Part shown: piece after piece, positions 10,139 through 20,079 of the stretch | Layout of the letters: every line of letters begins with the position of its first letter | Position numbering within the stretch: the first letter of the stretch is position 1 | Source of the DNA: Apostichopus japonicus | Lineage: Eukaryota; Echinodermata; Holothuroidea; Aspidochirotida; Stichopodidae | Length of the DNA stretch: 64,000 nt | Direction: 5' to 3' | Assembly (NCBI RefSeq): GCF_037975245.1 | Contig: NC_092583.1 | Coordinates: 6,567,764-6,631,763 of the forward strand | Made by a program: the position numbers and the translations under genes | Notes under the pieces: generated by a model | What the model was told of the DNA's origin: nothing | Databases searched by the model: none | What the model saw: the letters and a program-made list of their open reading frames with translations, nothing else

Positions 10139-10380
10139 TGAATTTAAATTTGTTCAGATTAATGAATTTGTACAGATTAATGAATTTGTACGGATTAAAG
10201 AATTTGAATTTGTACAGATTAATGAATTTGTTCAGATTAATGAATTTGAATTTGTACAGATTAATGAATTTGAATTTGTACAGATTAATGAATTTGTACG
10301 GATTAAAGAATTTGAATTTGTACAGATTAATAAATTTGTACAGATTAATGAATTTGAATTTGTACAGATTAATGAATTGT
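10139..10380 (+). repeat. Minisatellite of 18/24-bp units
   Basis: Units of 18 bp (AATTTGTACAGATTAATG) are mixed with 24-bp units in which AATTTG is doubled. Some units carry CGG or AAAG variants. All lengths are multiples of 6, which is why frames stay open on both strands. No gene is inferred. Confidence 0.9.
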
Positions 10381-10747
10381 AAATCATTGAAATAAATAGA
10401 AAAAGAAAGCAAAAAGTTCTTTAGTCTTATGTTGAAGTCACTTTGTCCTGCACACTAATTTCTCTGTACTCCTTATGTAGTTTATTGTTTTTTATTGTGC
10501 AGAATTAGTATAATTAAGCAATGGTTTAAGGTTTTGAGTTCAAATTTTCAGAGAAAGTATTGAAACATTTGCCACTATTGCATGAAGCTAGATTTTAAAT
10601 ATATCTTTAAGACGTAAATGTAATTAGTACTGAGAGAGAAAAAATAGGCAAGTCAGAGATCATTTTGTGAAAACTTTTTATACTTTGATGCACCCTTAAA
10701 AATGTCCAACTTTTACCTCATTTTAATTAATTAATTTATATTTCTGA

Positions 10748-11290
10748 GCTCAAATATGTACTTTTTAGAGAAAACAAATCTTTGAACTAATATTTTTCCA
10801 ACTTTTACCTAATTTTTCAGACAAAAAACTAGCAAACCTTACATAAGTTGTGGTATACAGTACAATGTGGGGGTACTGATTTTTATTGTGAAGTACTGTT
10901 TTAACTTTGGAGTCATTGTTTGTTACTATTTGAAGTTTCAACTCAAGTTTATTTCTATGTCCGGGCTCAAATATGTTCTTTTTAAAGAAAACAAATCTTT
11001 GAATTAACAATTTCCAACTTTTACCTAATTTTTCAGACAAGAAACTAGCAAACCTTACATAATTATTGGTATACAGTACCATGTGGGGGTACTGATTTTT
11101 ATTGTGGAGTACTGATATAACTTTGGAGTCCTTGTTCGTTACTATTTGAAGTTGCAACTCAAGTTTATTTCTATGTCTGAGCTCAAATATGTGCACATTT
11201 TACATAATTCTTGGTGTAAAGTATAATGTGGGAGTACTAAATTTATTTTGATTTACTGATTTAACTTTGGAGGCTTTGTTCAATTGTGAA
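10748..11290 (+). repeat. Tandem repeat, period 216-217 bp, about 2.5 copies
   Basis: Copies start with GCTCAAATATGT at 10748, 10965 and 11181. The first two are nearly full and very similar (for example CCAACTTTTACCTAATTTTT and GTGGGGGTACTGATTTTTAT in both). The third lacks its middle part and is more diverged. A 143-codon minus-strand frame spans the first two copies only because the unit lacks stops there. It shows no domain. Confidence 0.85.
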
Positions 11291-11985
11291 TATTTCATTG
11301 ATATTAAACAAGGATAGTAAAGTACCAATGAACGTCTCCATAGTCATATAGTTTGAAAACGTTTAAAAGTATGTTATTCCGTACAGGCCCATGAGGTGGT
11401 AACTTTAATGTAAATTGTTCAAGAGCCAGTCAAATGTTGCTTTGTTCAATTCCAAAGAAAACCATATCCTTCCCCTTATGACTCTAAGAATAATTGAAAT
11501 ATGTTAGAATTAGAAGTAATGAAGTTGCATATCTAATTAACACACGTAATGCGTACTATATTTGAATGGAAGTAGCTTGCACCTTATGTAGCACATTAAA
11601 GTGTTCACAACATTGACTAAAGTTACATGGCCTGGAATCAGAATGCTAAAAGATTCTCTTACAAATAATTAGAAGGGTTCGTGGTATTCAAGTTAACAAC
11701 ATTTTATTGTAATGTAGTTGCTGCCATATACTCTCAGTTCAAGTGCTCTGAAGCGTGATATGTAACAACTTAATACTTATAGAAGGAACTTTTGGTCCCA
11801 CCTGCAGGATGCCTATAACCAATGCTATAGTACCGCTTCTCTATACTATTCTCTCATATCATGCGTCAAAGCTGACCTATACTGACAGTATATATGAACA
11901 GTTCCTAACCGTTCCTAATCTGACAGAAGCATATTACATTGATACTGCTCAAACTGTCAGTAAGAGTGCTTTTCGGAAGCGTGGA

Positions 11986-12655
11986 AAGAAAGGTTACCAA
12001 CTCGGGTGTTTACCAGGGTTGTTAATTCTCATGTAATGATTGTTAGTATATCCACTCATGTGTGACATTATATATACATTCAAACTTGAATACGGAACCT
12101 TGTTTCATTACTTACATGAAAAGAAAGTATACCAACTCGGGTGTTTACCAGGGTTGTTAATTCTCATGTAATGATTGTTAGTATATCCACTCATGTGTGA
12201 CATTATATTACATTCAAACTTGAAATACGGTACCTTGTTTCATTACTGACATGAAAAGAAAGTATACCAACTCGGGTGTTTACCAGGGTTGTTAATTCTC
12301 ATGTAATGATTGTTAGTATATCCACTCATGTGTGACATTATATATACATTCAAACTTGAATACGGAACCTTGTTTCATTACTTACGTGAAAAGAAAGTAT
12401 ACCAACTCGGGTGTTTACCAGGGTTGTTAATTCTCATGTAATGATTGTTAGTATATCCACTCATGTGTGACATTATATTACATTCAAACTTGAAATACGG
12501 TACCTTGTTTCATTACTTACATGAAAAGAAAGTATACCAACTCGGGTGTTTACCAGGGTTGTTAATTCTCATGTAATGATTGTTAGTATATCCACTCATG
12601 TGTGACATTATATTACATTCAAACTTGAATACGGTACCTTGTTTCATTACTTACA
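11986..12655 (+). repeat. 135-bp satellite, five monomers with alternating A/B variants
   Basis: Monomers begin with AAGAAAG at 11986, 12121, 12256, 12391 and 12526, a period of exactly 135 bp. Monomers 1 and 3 have TATATATACATTC and GAATACGGAACC; monomers 2 and 4 have TATATTACATTC and GAAATACGGTACC; monomer 5 is mixed. The order A-B-A-B-B' shows that a 270-bp dimer was the last unit amplified. Near identity between monomers means recent expansion. Confidence 0.95.
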
Positions 12656-13201
12656 TGTGCTATTGAAGTTTTCTCTTTCGATGTTAAATTCACATAGTAG
12701 TTTATTACCGGTACTATAGTCAATTCCCATTTCAAATAAGAAATATAATTACGTCATCAAGAAAGTTTGGGACTGTAGGAGGGGAGGCTGGGGGGGGAGG
12801 GGGAGGGTAGAGGTGGGTTTGGTGTTGGGGAATAACCTTCGTGGGTCCTGTGATAAGACATAATGACGAAGAAAAGGTATAGGGTTCATGTTGTATATGT
12901 CTTTAAGTGTGCAGACAAAAGGTTAACATTGCTTTCATTAATACTGTATGGAGCTCATTCCTGAATTTTTCTATCTAGCGCTTACAACAAACTGACAGTA
13001 AATGCTTAGTACCGAACAACTGTACAATAGCACAATACAATGGCATCTGGATGGGGAGGGAGGGAGAGAGAGGCAAAGTTATCACAAACTTTTTGGTCTT
13101 TAGATATATTTTACAATTTTACATGTTACAATGTAGGATTCATTTTAGCAAAGGTGACTTATCATTTGGTCATGTTTTGTCTCGAATCCAAAAAATGTAA
13201 T

Positions 13202-13392
13202 GAGATGTCAAGCTAGCTTAACTTGGTATCTCGCCAAAAATCAAAATTTTGTCGAGATGACGAGTTAGGTGTAACATGGCAACTCATCGTTTCAACAAAT
13301 TTTACGGAGATTTCAAGTTAGCGTAACTTGGTATCTCAACCAAGGTTCAATATTTTGTCAAGATGTTGTGTTATATTAACATGGTAACTCTA
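13202..13392 (+). repeat. Degenerate ~53-bp tandem repeat, four units in A-B-A-B order
   Basis: Units start GAGATG (13202), GAGATG (13254), GAGATT (13307) and AAGATG (13360). Units 1 and 3 carry TTAACTTGGTATCTC or a close form; units 2 and 4 carry TAACATGGCAACTC-like text. The array is much older than the 135-bp satellite. Confidence 0.7.
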
Positions 13393-14325
13393 AATCTTCC
13401 ACATCACCTTATGACTAGATAAGTTGTCAGTTAAATATTTTCCAGAATATTGTTCAATTGCTCAGTTGGCATGAATTGAAGAATATACATTTTGCAGAAG
13501 AATAGTAAATTGTGGAGTGAAAGCAACTGAGCAATCCAACATTTTTCTCATATTTGATAAGATATCATCTTGAGATCTAAACAATTTACTGAAAAGGTTT
13601 ACTTATGGGGCAAAGCTTTTCTTATTTTAATGGCACTTTTAAGCTCCCGTAGGGGTTTTACCTCAGGTATACAAAATAGTCACCTTAGTTTGGGTTTAAG
13701 AGTAATCATATCTATTAAATTAGTAATTAGAGCATGATAATTAAAACAGACATCATAAAAGTTATCAACACATGATTTGTGTGTGTTTGTGTGTTAGGAA
13801 GGGGGGGGGGTCGGGAATGGGGTTCGTTTAGATTTTACATCTTTGGGTGACAATCGCTTTGATGTCATCACTTTGTAACATTTTACAGAGTACTAGAGTA
13901 GTTAACAAAGTTACAATCTCATTAGTAGTTGGACTTGTTAGAGTATGAAGTGTGTGAATTGTATATTAAATATACAATCCTAAAAAGTAATCAAAGAGGA
14001 TAAAAATAATGATATATTATAATGAATAAGTAAAGTACAAATCCAGATGGTTCAATGTGCATGCTACCATACTGACTGTGCATTGCATATCTGGAATTTA
14101 AATATTGAATTTATATGGTAAATCTATATATATATGCTGAATATATTTTATAGTGAATATTCAATTTATGAAGTAAATCCTCCAGGATGAAATTCCCCAA
14201 AAAATACCTTAGTGTTTCTTTTTGCAGTTGAAGGGAATTTGGGGAAGCTGAAAGTGTATTAGTAAAAAAATCAATTGCCGAACCACCCCACTTCTGGAGT
14301 AACTTCATTATCGGCTACAGAATTC
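13393..14325. other. No gene seen
   Basis: AT-rich DNA with one run of ten G at 13801 after a short GT-rich stretch. No exon-like block or clear repeat was recognised. Confidence 0.5.
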
Positions 14326-14329
14326 AGTA

Positions 14330-14690
14330 TAAACTACTTCTTCTCACCTTTTGTGCTCATCATCTGGAACAGCCTGTGTACCTGTCACAACTTCTCTTGC
14401 CATATTTTCCAACTCTCACACTTCTTTCCTCCAACAAACTGTATTTAACTGTTCCAAAACCATGATTGAAGAACTATGGTTACAGATGCTTCTAATACTC
14501 TGGGTCTTATCTCTGGGGCAAGTTACCAGATCACATTCGAACATTGGAACATGCTATAAACTTTCTACTTTCAAAAGTCTACTTAAGACCCATTCTTTCA
14601 CTTGTTCTCTGTAAAGCGCTTTGAGCATTGACTTTTGTTTACTGATTTGGCGCTGTATAAGTCTCATTTATTATTATTATTATTATTATT
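14330..14690 (+). mobile_element. LINE 3' end with (ATT)n tail
   Basis: The end of a CR1/L2-like ORF2 is recognisable from LIIWNSL (near 14360) and FKSLLKTHSF (near 14572). A typical 3' untranslated end follows: AAAGCGCTTTGAGCATTG, then TTTGGCGCTGTATAAGT, then a run of ATT/TTA repeats to 14690. Frameshifts separate the two protein pieces. Only the last few hundred bases remain, as expected for a 5'-truncated copy. Confidence 0.8.
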
Positions 14691-16311
14691 CCAAAATGCC
14701 TGTTTATTTTCATACTTCTGATATGACTGGCCATAAGTGATGGAAGGATACCACATTGACATTCTTCATAGTCTTGTGACAGAGAGTATAGATATTGAGC
14801 AAAGCTGCATGATTTGCAATTTGCACTTAATAGGGAAACCCTGCTTGTTTTTGCTCTTTTGGATGAGGGGTTCCGGGAGGGCAGTGGAAGGAGAGTCTGT
14901 ATAGTCAGAGGTTCAATATTGACAATCACTAGTCATGCCTCTATGTAAAGGTTATATACAGGGCTTTGCATTCATATTAGAGAGAGCTAGCAGGGTACAC
15001 ATAAATGTTCAAATGAATACTGCAGAGCTATACCCTTACATATATTGGATAATTAAAAGATATATAACTTACCCATCAGTTATGTGCTCATTTCCTGCAA
15101 AATGCGATGAGTCCTCATACCTTGCATGACACTGGGATCAGAAAAGGGAGAATTAACTCTCTTTAAATTCCATAATTATGAAGATTTAAAAAAAATAGAA
15201 TAAGGATGAGGGTAATTGTAAACTTATGGATTAAGTTGTAATCTACACTGGAAATAAAATGCAAGGTTACCTTAATTACTTTCAATCTTAGACTGCCAAT
15301 GTTGATAATGAATTTAAGCACAATCACAGTAGCATTCAGCTTAATTAAGTTTTGCAAAATAAGAAAATACAGGTAATATCTACAGCATGTAAGCATTATT
15401 TTGGGCCTTGAAAAAGTAAAATAAAAATTCACTTTAAAACTAAATGTCATTGGAAATGCTGAGAGCTGGCACACCCTATATGCTACTTTAACAGGGAATG
15501 ATATCAAACTGTAAACATTGCTTGACCACCTCAAGTATTCTCATAATCCAAAAAGATGGGGAATCCTAGTCAACATTACCCCAGTGAACAATGGCAACTT
15601 AGTATGGTAGTGAAGGCATGCAGTTACCATCCTATTGACACAATTTGGTAACAATATGGACTTTCTTAAATGTGACGAACTCTGAGTTCTGTGGTTTTAA
15701 GCCAATTGATCAGATTGTTTTGCTACTTTAAAAGTTATTATCAAGCTTTAAAGGCTATTCTAGTAAAGGATATTCATAACATAGGAGTGACTTTCACCTA
15801 ATAACTTCATGTGTATTTGTAAGTTAAGGTAACTTACCAGTCAGCTTCACATGGAACGGCTAAGTTTTCTCAATGTTGATGACCAGCCGCAGATTATTCA
15901 GAAATCAGCTTGCCCAACAGCATCATTTCACACATGCGAAGTTATTCACAAAGTTTATATAATGGCACTTGTATACTTAGCATACTGAAATACTAAATTA
16001 TAGATCTTCAGCTCCTGCATAAACTGACACCTACTCACCCACAAACATTTGTTACTAGATAAAAGGAATAGTTAAATGAGTGAGATATTATGGTGCATTC
16101 AATATAATACCATTCATAAATGTACTTTCTCACCCTAGCTGTCATTATTTCTCAACTGCACCACTTATAATTGATATGTAACAATGTTTTAATCCTTGAT
16201 CATGTTGACATCTTATTGCGCTTGCCTGCCAGCTTTAAAGCAAGGTACCTGTAATTTCTTAATGGAACTTTCTGTCAGTCTCTGGTAAATACCAATTATA
16301 TCCTTGTGGGA

Positions 16312-16345
<34 letters not shown>

Positions 16346-17139
16346 AACATATATAAATAAATATATATGTAATATATATATTTTTTCATCATATGCTTAT
16401 GTAGTTATGTAAAATTCATGCCCCATATACCTCAGTCTAAGGATACATTTGAAGGATACAGGAGTGCTTAAATCACCCCATGTTCTCTTATCTCAAATGC
16501 TTGACAAAGTTCAGTGGTGTCCCAATCTGTTTCTAACATGGGTTGGATCATGTGGGCATGGGGAAAGTGCAATCTGGTTCATGCTGGATATGACATGGCA
16601 CTGAATTTCTCAGTGGTTATGGCAAGCTCCTTCCTCCTGTCTTGGTATCAAGGGGAAAGTCATCACCAAGAATGGTGGGAGCACATTTGGTGGAATGAAA
16701 TAATGCTTTTCATGGCTTAATCCAGTGCAGGACATTTCACTAAAATACTTATAACTAGAATGGTGGGTATGGATAGAGTCTTGTTTACTTAAACGGGGCT
16801 TCAATCCCCAATATCTATAGCGAAGCCAGTATTGGACAGTGCAGTGGTTGCAGTGCAGTCGAGATGCACAATGACCACAGTTTCCTGCAGTTGGAAAGGT
16901 ACTAAAATGATCAAATAAAACTTAACCTTCACCTGACCATTTTTGTAGTTTGAGTGCCACAGCGTCGGTACACACAAGGTCACCCACCAGCACCCTTTGT
17001 CAACCCAAAAAAACTGTACAAATTACCAGTAAATCTGAATACCCACCCTCAACTGCAACATATATTGAAGAGGGCGCCATTCCTTAATGTTATACACCAA
17101 TATTAGTGTGTATTGTGTTTCAGAAAACACAAAACACAC
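14691..17139. other. No gene seen; one TA repeat
   Basis: AT-rich DNA with a TA dinucleotide run at about 16311-16342 followed by TA-rich text. Open frames of 60-120 codons (for example minus strand 15163-15534) are rich in I, L, F and N and have no recognisable domain, so they are read as chance frames. Confidence 0.5.
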
Positions 17140-17298
17140 TGTTTGAATACACACCTCAATTAGAGGACTGCCTTAATTAATTAATTAAATGACCCTTTAT
17201 TGCTCCCTAGGGCTTTTAAGACAAACATTAATTGGGGGACACCTAGGTGTCCCCCAATTAAAAAATTTGTCCCCCCCTTCTAGGTGTGTATTCAAACA
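17140..17298. repeat. Nested inverted repeats with a 34-bp perfect palindrome
   Basis: The outer arms TGTTTGAATACACACCT (17140-17156) and AGGTGTGTATTCAAACA (17282-17298) are exact reverse complements of 17 bp. Inside, 17228-17261 is a perfect palindrome of 34 bp centred on ACCT|AGGT and containing GGGGGACA / TGTCCCCC. The two are not concentric (centres near 17219 and 17244). This could be a small foldback element. The outer arm directly precedes the CATA microsatellite. Confidence 0.85.
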
Positions 17299-17328
17299 CA
17301 AGTCCCCAGATTGATGTGTCCGTTCAAG

Positions 17329-17445
17329 CATACATACATACATACATACATACATACATACATACATACATACATACATACATACATACATACATACATA
17401 CATACATACATACATACATACATACATACATACATACATACATAC
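17329..17445 (+). repeat. (CATA)n microsatellite, about 29 units
   Basis: An uninterrupted tetranucleotide repeat. Frames reading HTYIHTYI or MYVCMYVC across it are artefacts of the repeat. Confidence 0.98.
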
Positions 17446-17570
17446 TTCATTTCGTTAATATGTGTATCTCCCCTTGACCTGCACGTAAAGTGTCACGTAG
17501 TTGAAAATTCACATCTTGAAGTTCCCTAAAGGTTTGAATTGAATGTTTTACCCACAATTCCTTATTATTA

Positions 17571-17817
17571 GGAGTTTTAGCTCAGTGGTTAACGCAGGTG
17601 CCTTCCAATCATAAGGTCCACAGTTCGAGTCACTCAAAGATTAATGTATGTCGTCCAGTTGCAGAGTTGTTGACAATTGACTATTCATAATTATGGACGT
17701 TAAATATGAATGTAAGAGACTGATTCGGTCAGCTTGCGGCTTTGATAAGCAAATGAGGCTTCTTCGCGAGTTCCTGCTTGCAGGCCGATCTCAAATACAT
17801 ACAATACAAACATACAT
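17571..17817 (+). mobile_element. tRNA-derived SINE, copy 1
   Basis: The head GGAGTTTTAGCTCAGTGG contains a perfect RNA polymerase III box A (TAGCTCAGTGG). About 35 bases on, AGTTCGAGTC contains a perfect box B (GTTCGAGTC). The tRNA-like head ends near CACTC, which pairs with the start. A non-tRNA body follows (TATGTCGTCCAGTTGCAGAG, GTTGACAATTGAC, TTCGCGAGTTCCTG) and an A/C-rich tail of ATACA-type repeats. The body matches the copy at 24435 over its whole length except for a 28-bp segment (about 17724-17751) present only here. No clear target duplication was found. Confidence 0.85.
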
Positions 17818-18471
17818 TAGTAGCGCCATCTATTACTATTCTTTAACAGATTGATTTGCGGGTTGTATAGGTATCTTTTTGTACGTAAAATCATACCGCG
17901 TCTGATACATAGACAATATTAATGCCTTTATGTCACCAGTCCTTAATGAATGTAATGAATTATCATTTTGAATTTGAAGCTGACCTGTGAAAACCCCATA
18001 GTCATTACTTACACATCACACAAGATGTTAAATGTCTTTATAGCAACAGCTTTTTAGCTATATCGAGCATGGTTACGCGCCATGGTGGAGGTAACTCAAC
18101 ATTAACATTAATGAGGTACGATTCGAAGTTTCCTTACCTTTTTCATTATTTCAACCTCAATAATAAGTCTAATACAGTCTAAGGCTGAGGTTTAAGCGAA
18201 ATACAGAAATCTCCACAAGCTCATACACCCGTCAAACTATCCGATAACATAAATGCAAACGTTTCTGGGCATAGGACACGAGAGTAAAAAACATAAATAT
18301 TATATAATGGACACCGAACAGCAAGGAGATGGAAGCACCATTTCCATGCAATGAAAAATCGCTGTTACCATAGGAATAGCGCCCTGGACCATCCCGAACC
18401 CTCTTTGACCAAAAGTTATGTTTCTAGTAATGTTTGCTATCTCTTAACTGTAAGGATCGGTAATTTGACCG

Positions 18472-18569
18472 GTTGTTGCTTGGTATCGATGTATGTACGC
18501 ATTAAAGCATTATTTTATTTGTTGTTGCTTGGTATCGATGTATGTACGCATTAAAGCATTATTATATTT
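18472..18569 (+). repeat. Two-copy 49-bp tandem duplication
   Basis: GTTGTTGCTTGGTATCGATG and the 29 bases after it are repeated directly at 18521 with one or two changes. The duplication ends just inside the intron that follows the minus-strand exon 18593-19070. Confidence 0.9.
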
Positions 18570-18592
18570 GATATGATCTCAAGTGTACTTAC

Positions 18593-19070
18593 TCTTTCTC
18601 CATTCTTGACGTTTCTCTTGCCAGCATCGAACGCTCTCGATCCTCCCCGGCGTGGACCGTAGCCGACTCCGCGATTTCCTCGGTAACCTGGAGAGGGCTT
18701 CTGCCAATGCTACCGGTGATACACCCATAAAGTTCTCAGCTTTCTCCTCCGACATGTTTGGTGGCTCAGACACAGCTTCCTCTTGCTGTGATTGAGATGG
18801 TTCAGGGGCGTTTTTATCCAGTGTTTTAATCTTTGCCGAGTGTTCTTCGGAATCCTGATGATGATTATGCTCGTCTTTTCTTGTATTTTCCTCAATAACC
18901 TTTATTTGTTCTATATTTGGAGATGTCTTGTCTTCCGTTTCTTGATTTATATTTTGATGAATTTGTTCTGTTCTGTGTGTAGGAGCATCGAGTGGTTTGT
19001 CCACTGGTTGGTTGTTGATACGGGAGGGTTCTACGGGGTATGGTGACGAACTGCATACGACAGCACCCAT
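18593..19070 (-). CDS. First coding exon of an unrecognised protein starting MGAVVC
   Basis: The minus-strand frame opens with ATG at 19070 and encodes 159 residues plus one base. It then meets a perfect donor, AAAGA|GTAAGT (18592-18587); the frame would close four codons later, so the donor is needed. The protein begins MGAVVCSSS: Gly2 and Cys6 suit N-myristoylation with nearby palmitoylation, which would tie it to a membrane. A long, polar middle follows, rich in E, D, Q, K, N and H and probably disordered. The end is a basic segment with RLPRKSRSRLRS and CWQEKRQEWRK. Layout (lipid-anchored N terminus, acidic middle, basic block) recalls MARCKS/BASP-type proteins, but I see no sequence match and do not assign it. 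Composition differs clearly from the I/F/N-rich chance frames nearby. The next exon (phase 1, toward lower coordinates) was not found. Confidence 0.65.
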
Positions 19071-19514
19071 TAGATACCACAGAACTGATGTCTATATAGG
19101 TGACTGGAAACAGGTCTGTATGAGGATAAAATGAACACACATAAGACCCTCTGTTACTTTATACATACAGATAATTTCGTGGTAAATTTTCATTTCTTTT
19201 AGTTTTGTTAAGGGCGAGTTAGAACTGCGAACTTGTTCCATTATTTTATTAGTGAGTTCCTATACAAAGCCAAACAAGGAAAAAGAAAAAAGGGGGATTA
19301 AAGAATACTCGCAAGTGACAATGCTTACATCGTAACATAAACAATTCCAATCTAAGATGATAATTTTGGAGAATTTAAAAGCCCTAGTGAGACGCTCCTT
19401 GACAAAGTCGTAAATTTTCTAATTTAACCGACCATACCGTTTTCGTGATAAATCTAATTCTCAAAGCCGAAACGAAATGAATATGCGATGAAATGCACGC
19501 TTTAGATGTATGGA

Positions 19515-20073
19515 GCAAAAGAAGTCTGTATAGAGCAATGGGTGTCTGTATAGAGTAATGGACGTCTTTTAGAGCAATAGACATCTGTGTAGAATAATAG
19601 ACGTATGTATTGAGTAATATACGTCTGTATAGAGTAATAGACGTCTGTATAGAACAATAGACGTCAGCATAGAGTGATAGACATCTGTATGGAGCAATAG
19701 ACGTCTGTATAGAGCATTATTATAGACGTCTGTGTAGAGTGATAGACGTCTGTATATATTATTGGACGTCTGTATAGAGCAATATACGTCTGTTTAGAGC
19801 AATATACTTCTGTATAGAGCAGTAGGCGTCTGTATATAGCAAAAGGCGTCTGTATAGAGCAAAAGGCGTCTGTATATAGCAATATACGTCTGTATGGAGC
19901 AACAAACGTCTGTATAGAGCAAAAAAATGTCTGTATAGAGTATAGACGTCTGTATAGGGTAATTGGCGTCTGTATAGAACAATAGGCGTTTGTATAGAGC
20001 AATAGACGTCTGTATAGAGTAACAGACGTCTGTTTAGAGTAATAGACGTCTGAATATAGAGCAATAGACGTCA
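19515..20073 (+). repeat. 20-bp minisatellite with GACGTC core, about 27 units
   Basis: Units of the type GACGTCTGTATAGAGCAATA stand head to tail. The frequent variants are GGCGTC for GACGTC and AGTAAT or AGCAAA at the end, with a few indels. Nearly every unit has the 6-bp palindrome GACGTC or a one-base variant, the core of cAMP-response elements, though the full TGACGTCA is rare. The array lies 445-1000 bp upstream of the start codon of the minus-strand exon at 19070. Frames reading LYTDVYCSIQT are repeat artefacts. Confidence 0.95.
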
Positions 20074-20079
20074 GGACTG

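Noticed and set aside
17197-17529. Open frames of HTYI / MYVC repeats
   Set aside because: They are translations of the CATA microsatellite.
18593-19070. Assignment of the MGAVVC exon to MARCKS or BASP1
   Set aside because: Only the general layout agrees; the MARCKS effector-domain pattern is not present.
19090-19100. CTATATAG as TATA box of the MGAVVC exon
   Set aside because: It is only about 22-30 bases before the ATG, which would leave almost no 5' untranslated region; a splice acceptor (TTTCCAG) just upstream is an equally good reading.
19664-20064. Minus-strand open frames of about 100 codons with LYTDVYCSIQT motifs
   Set aside because: They arise from the 20-bp minisatellite, not from a gene.
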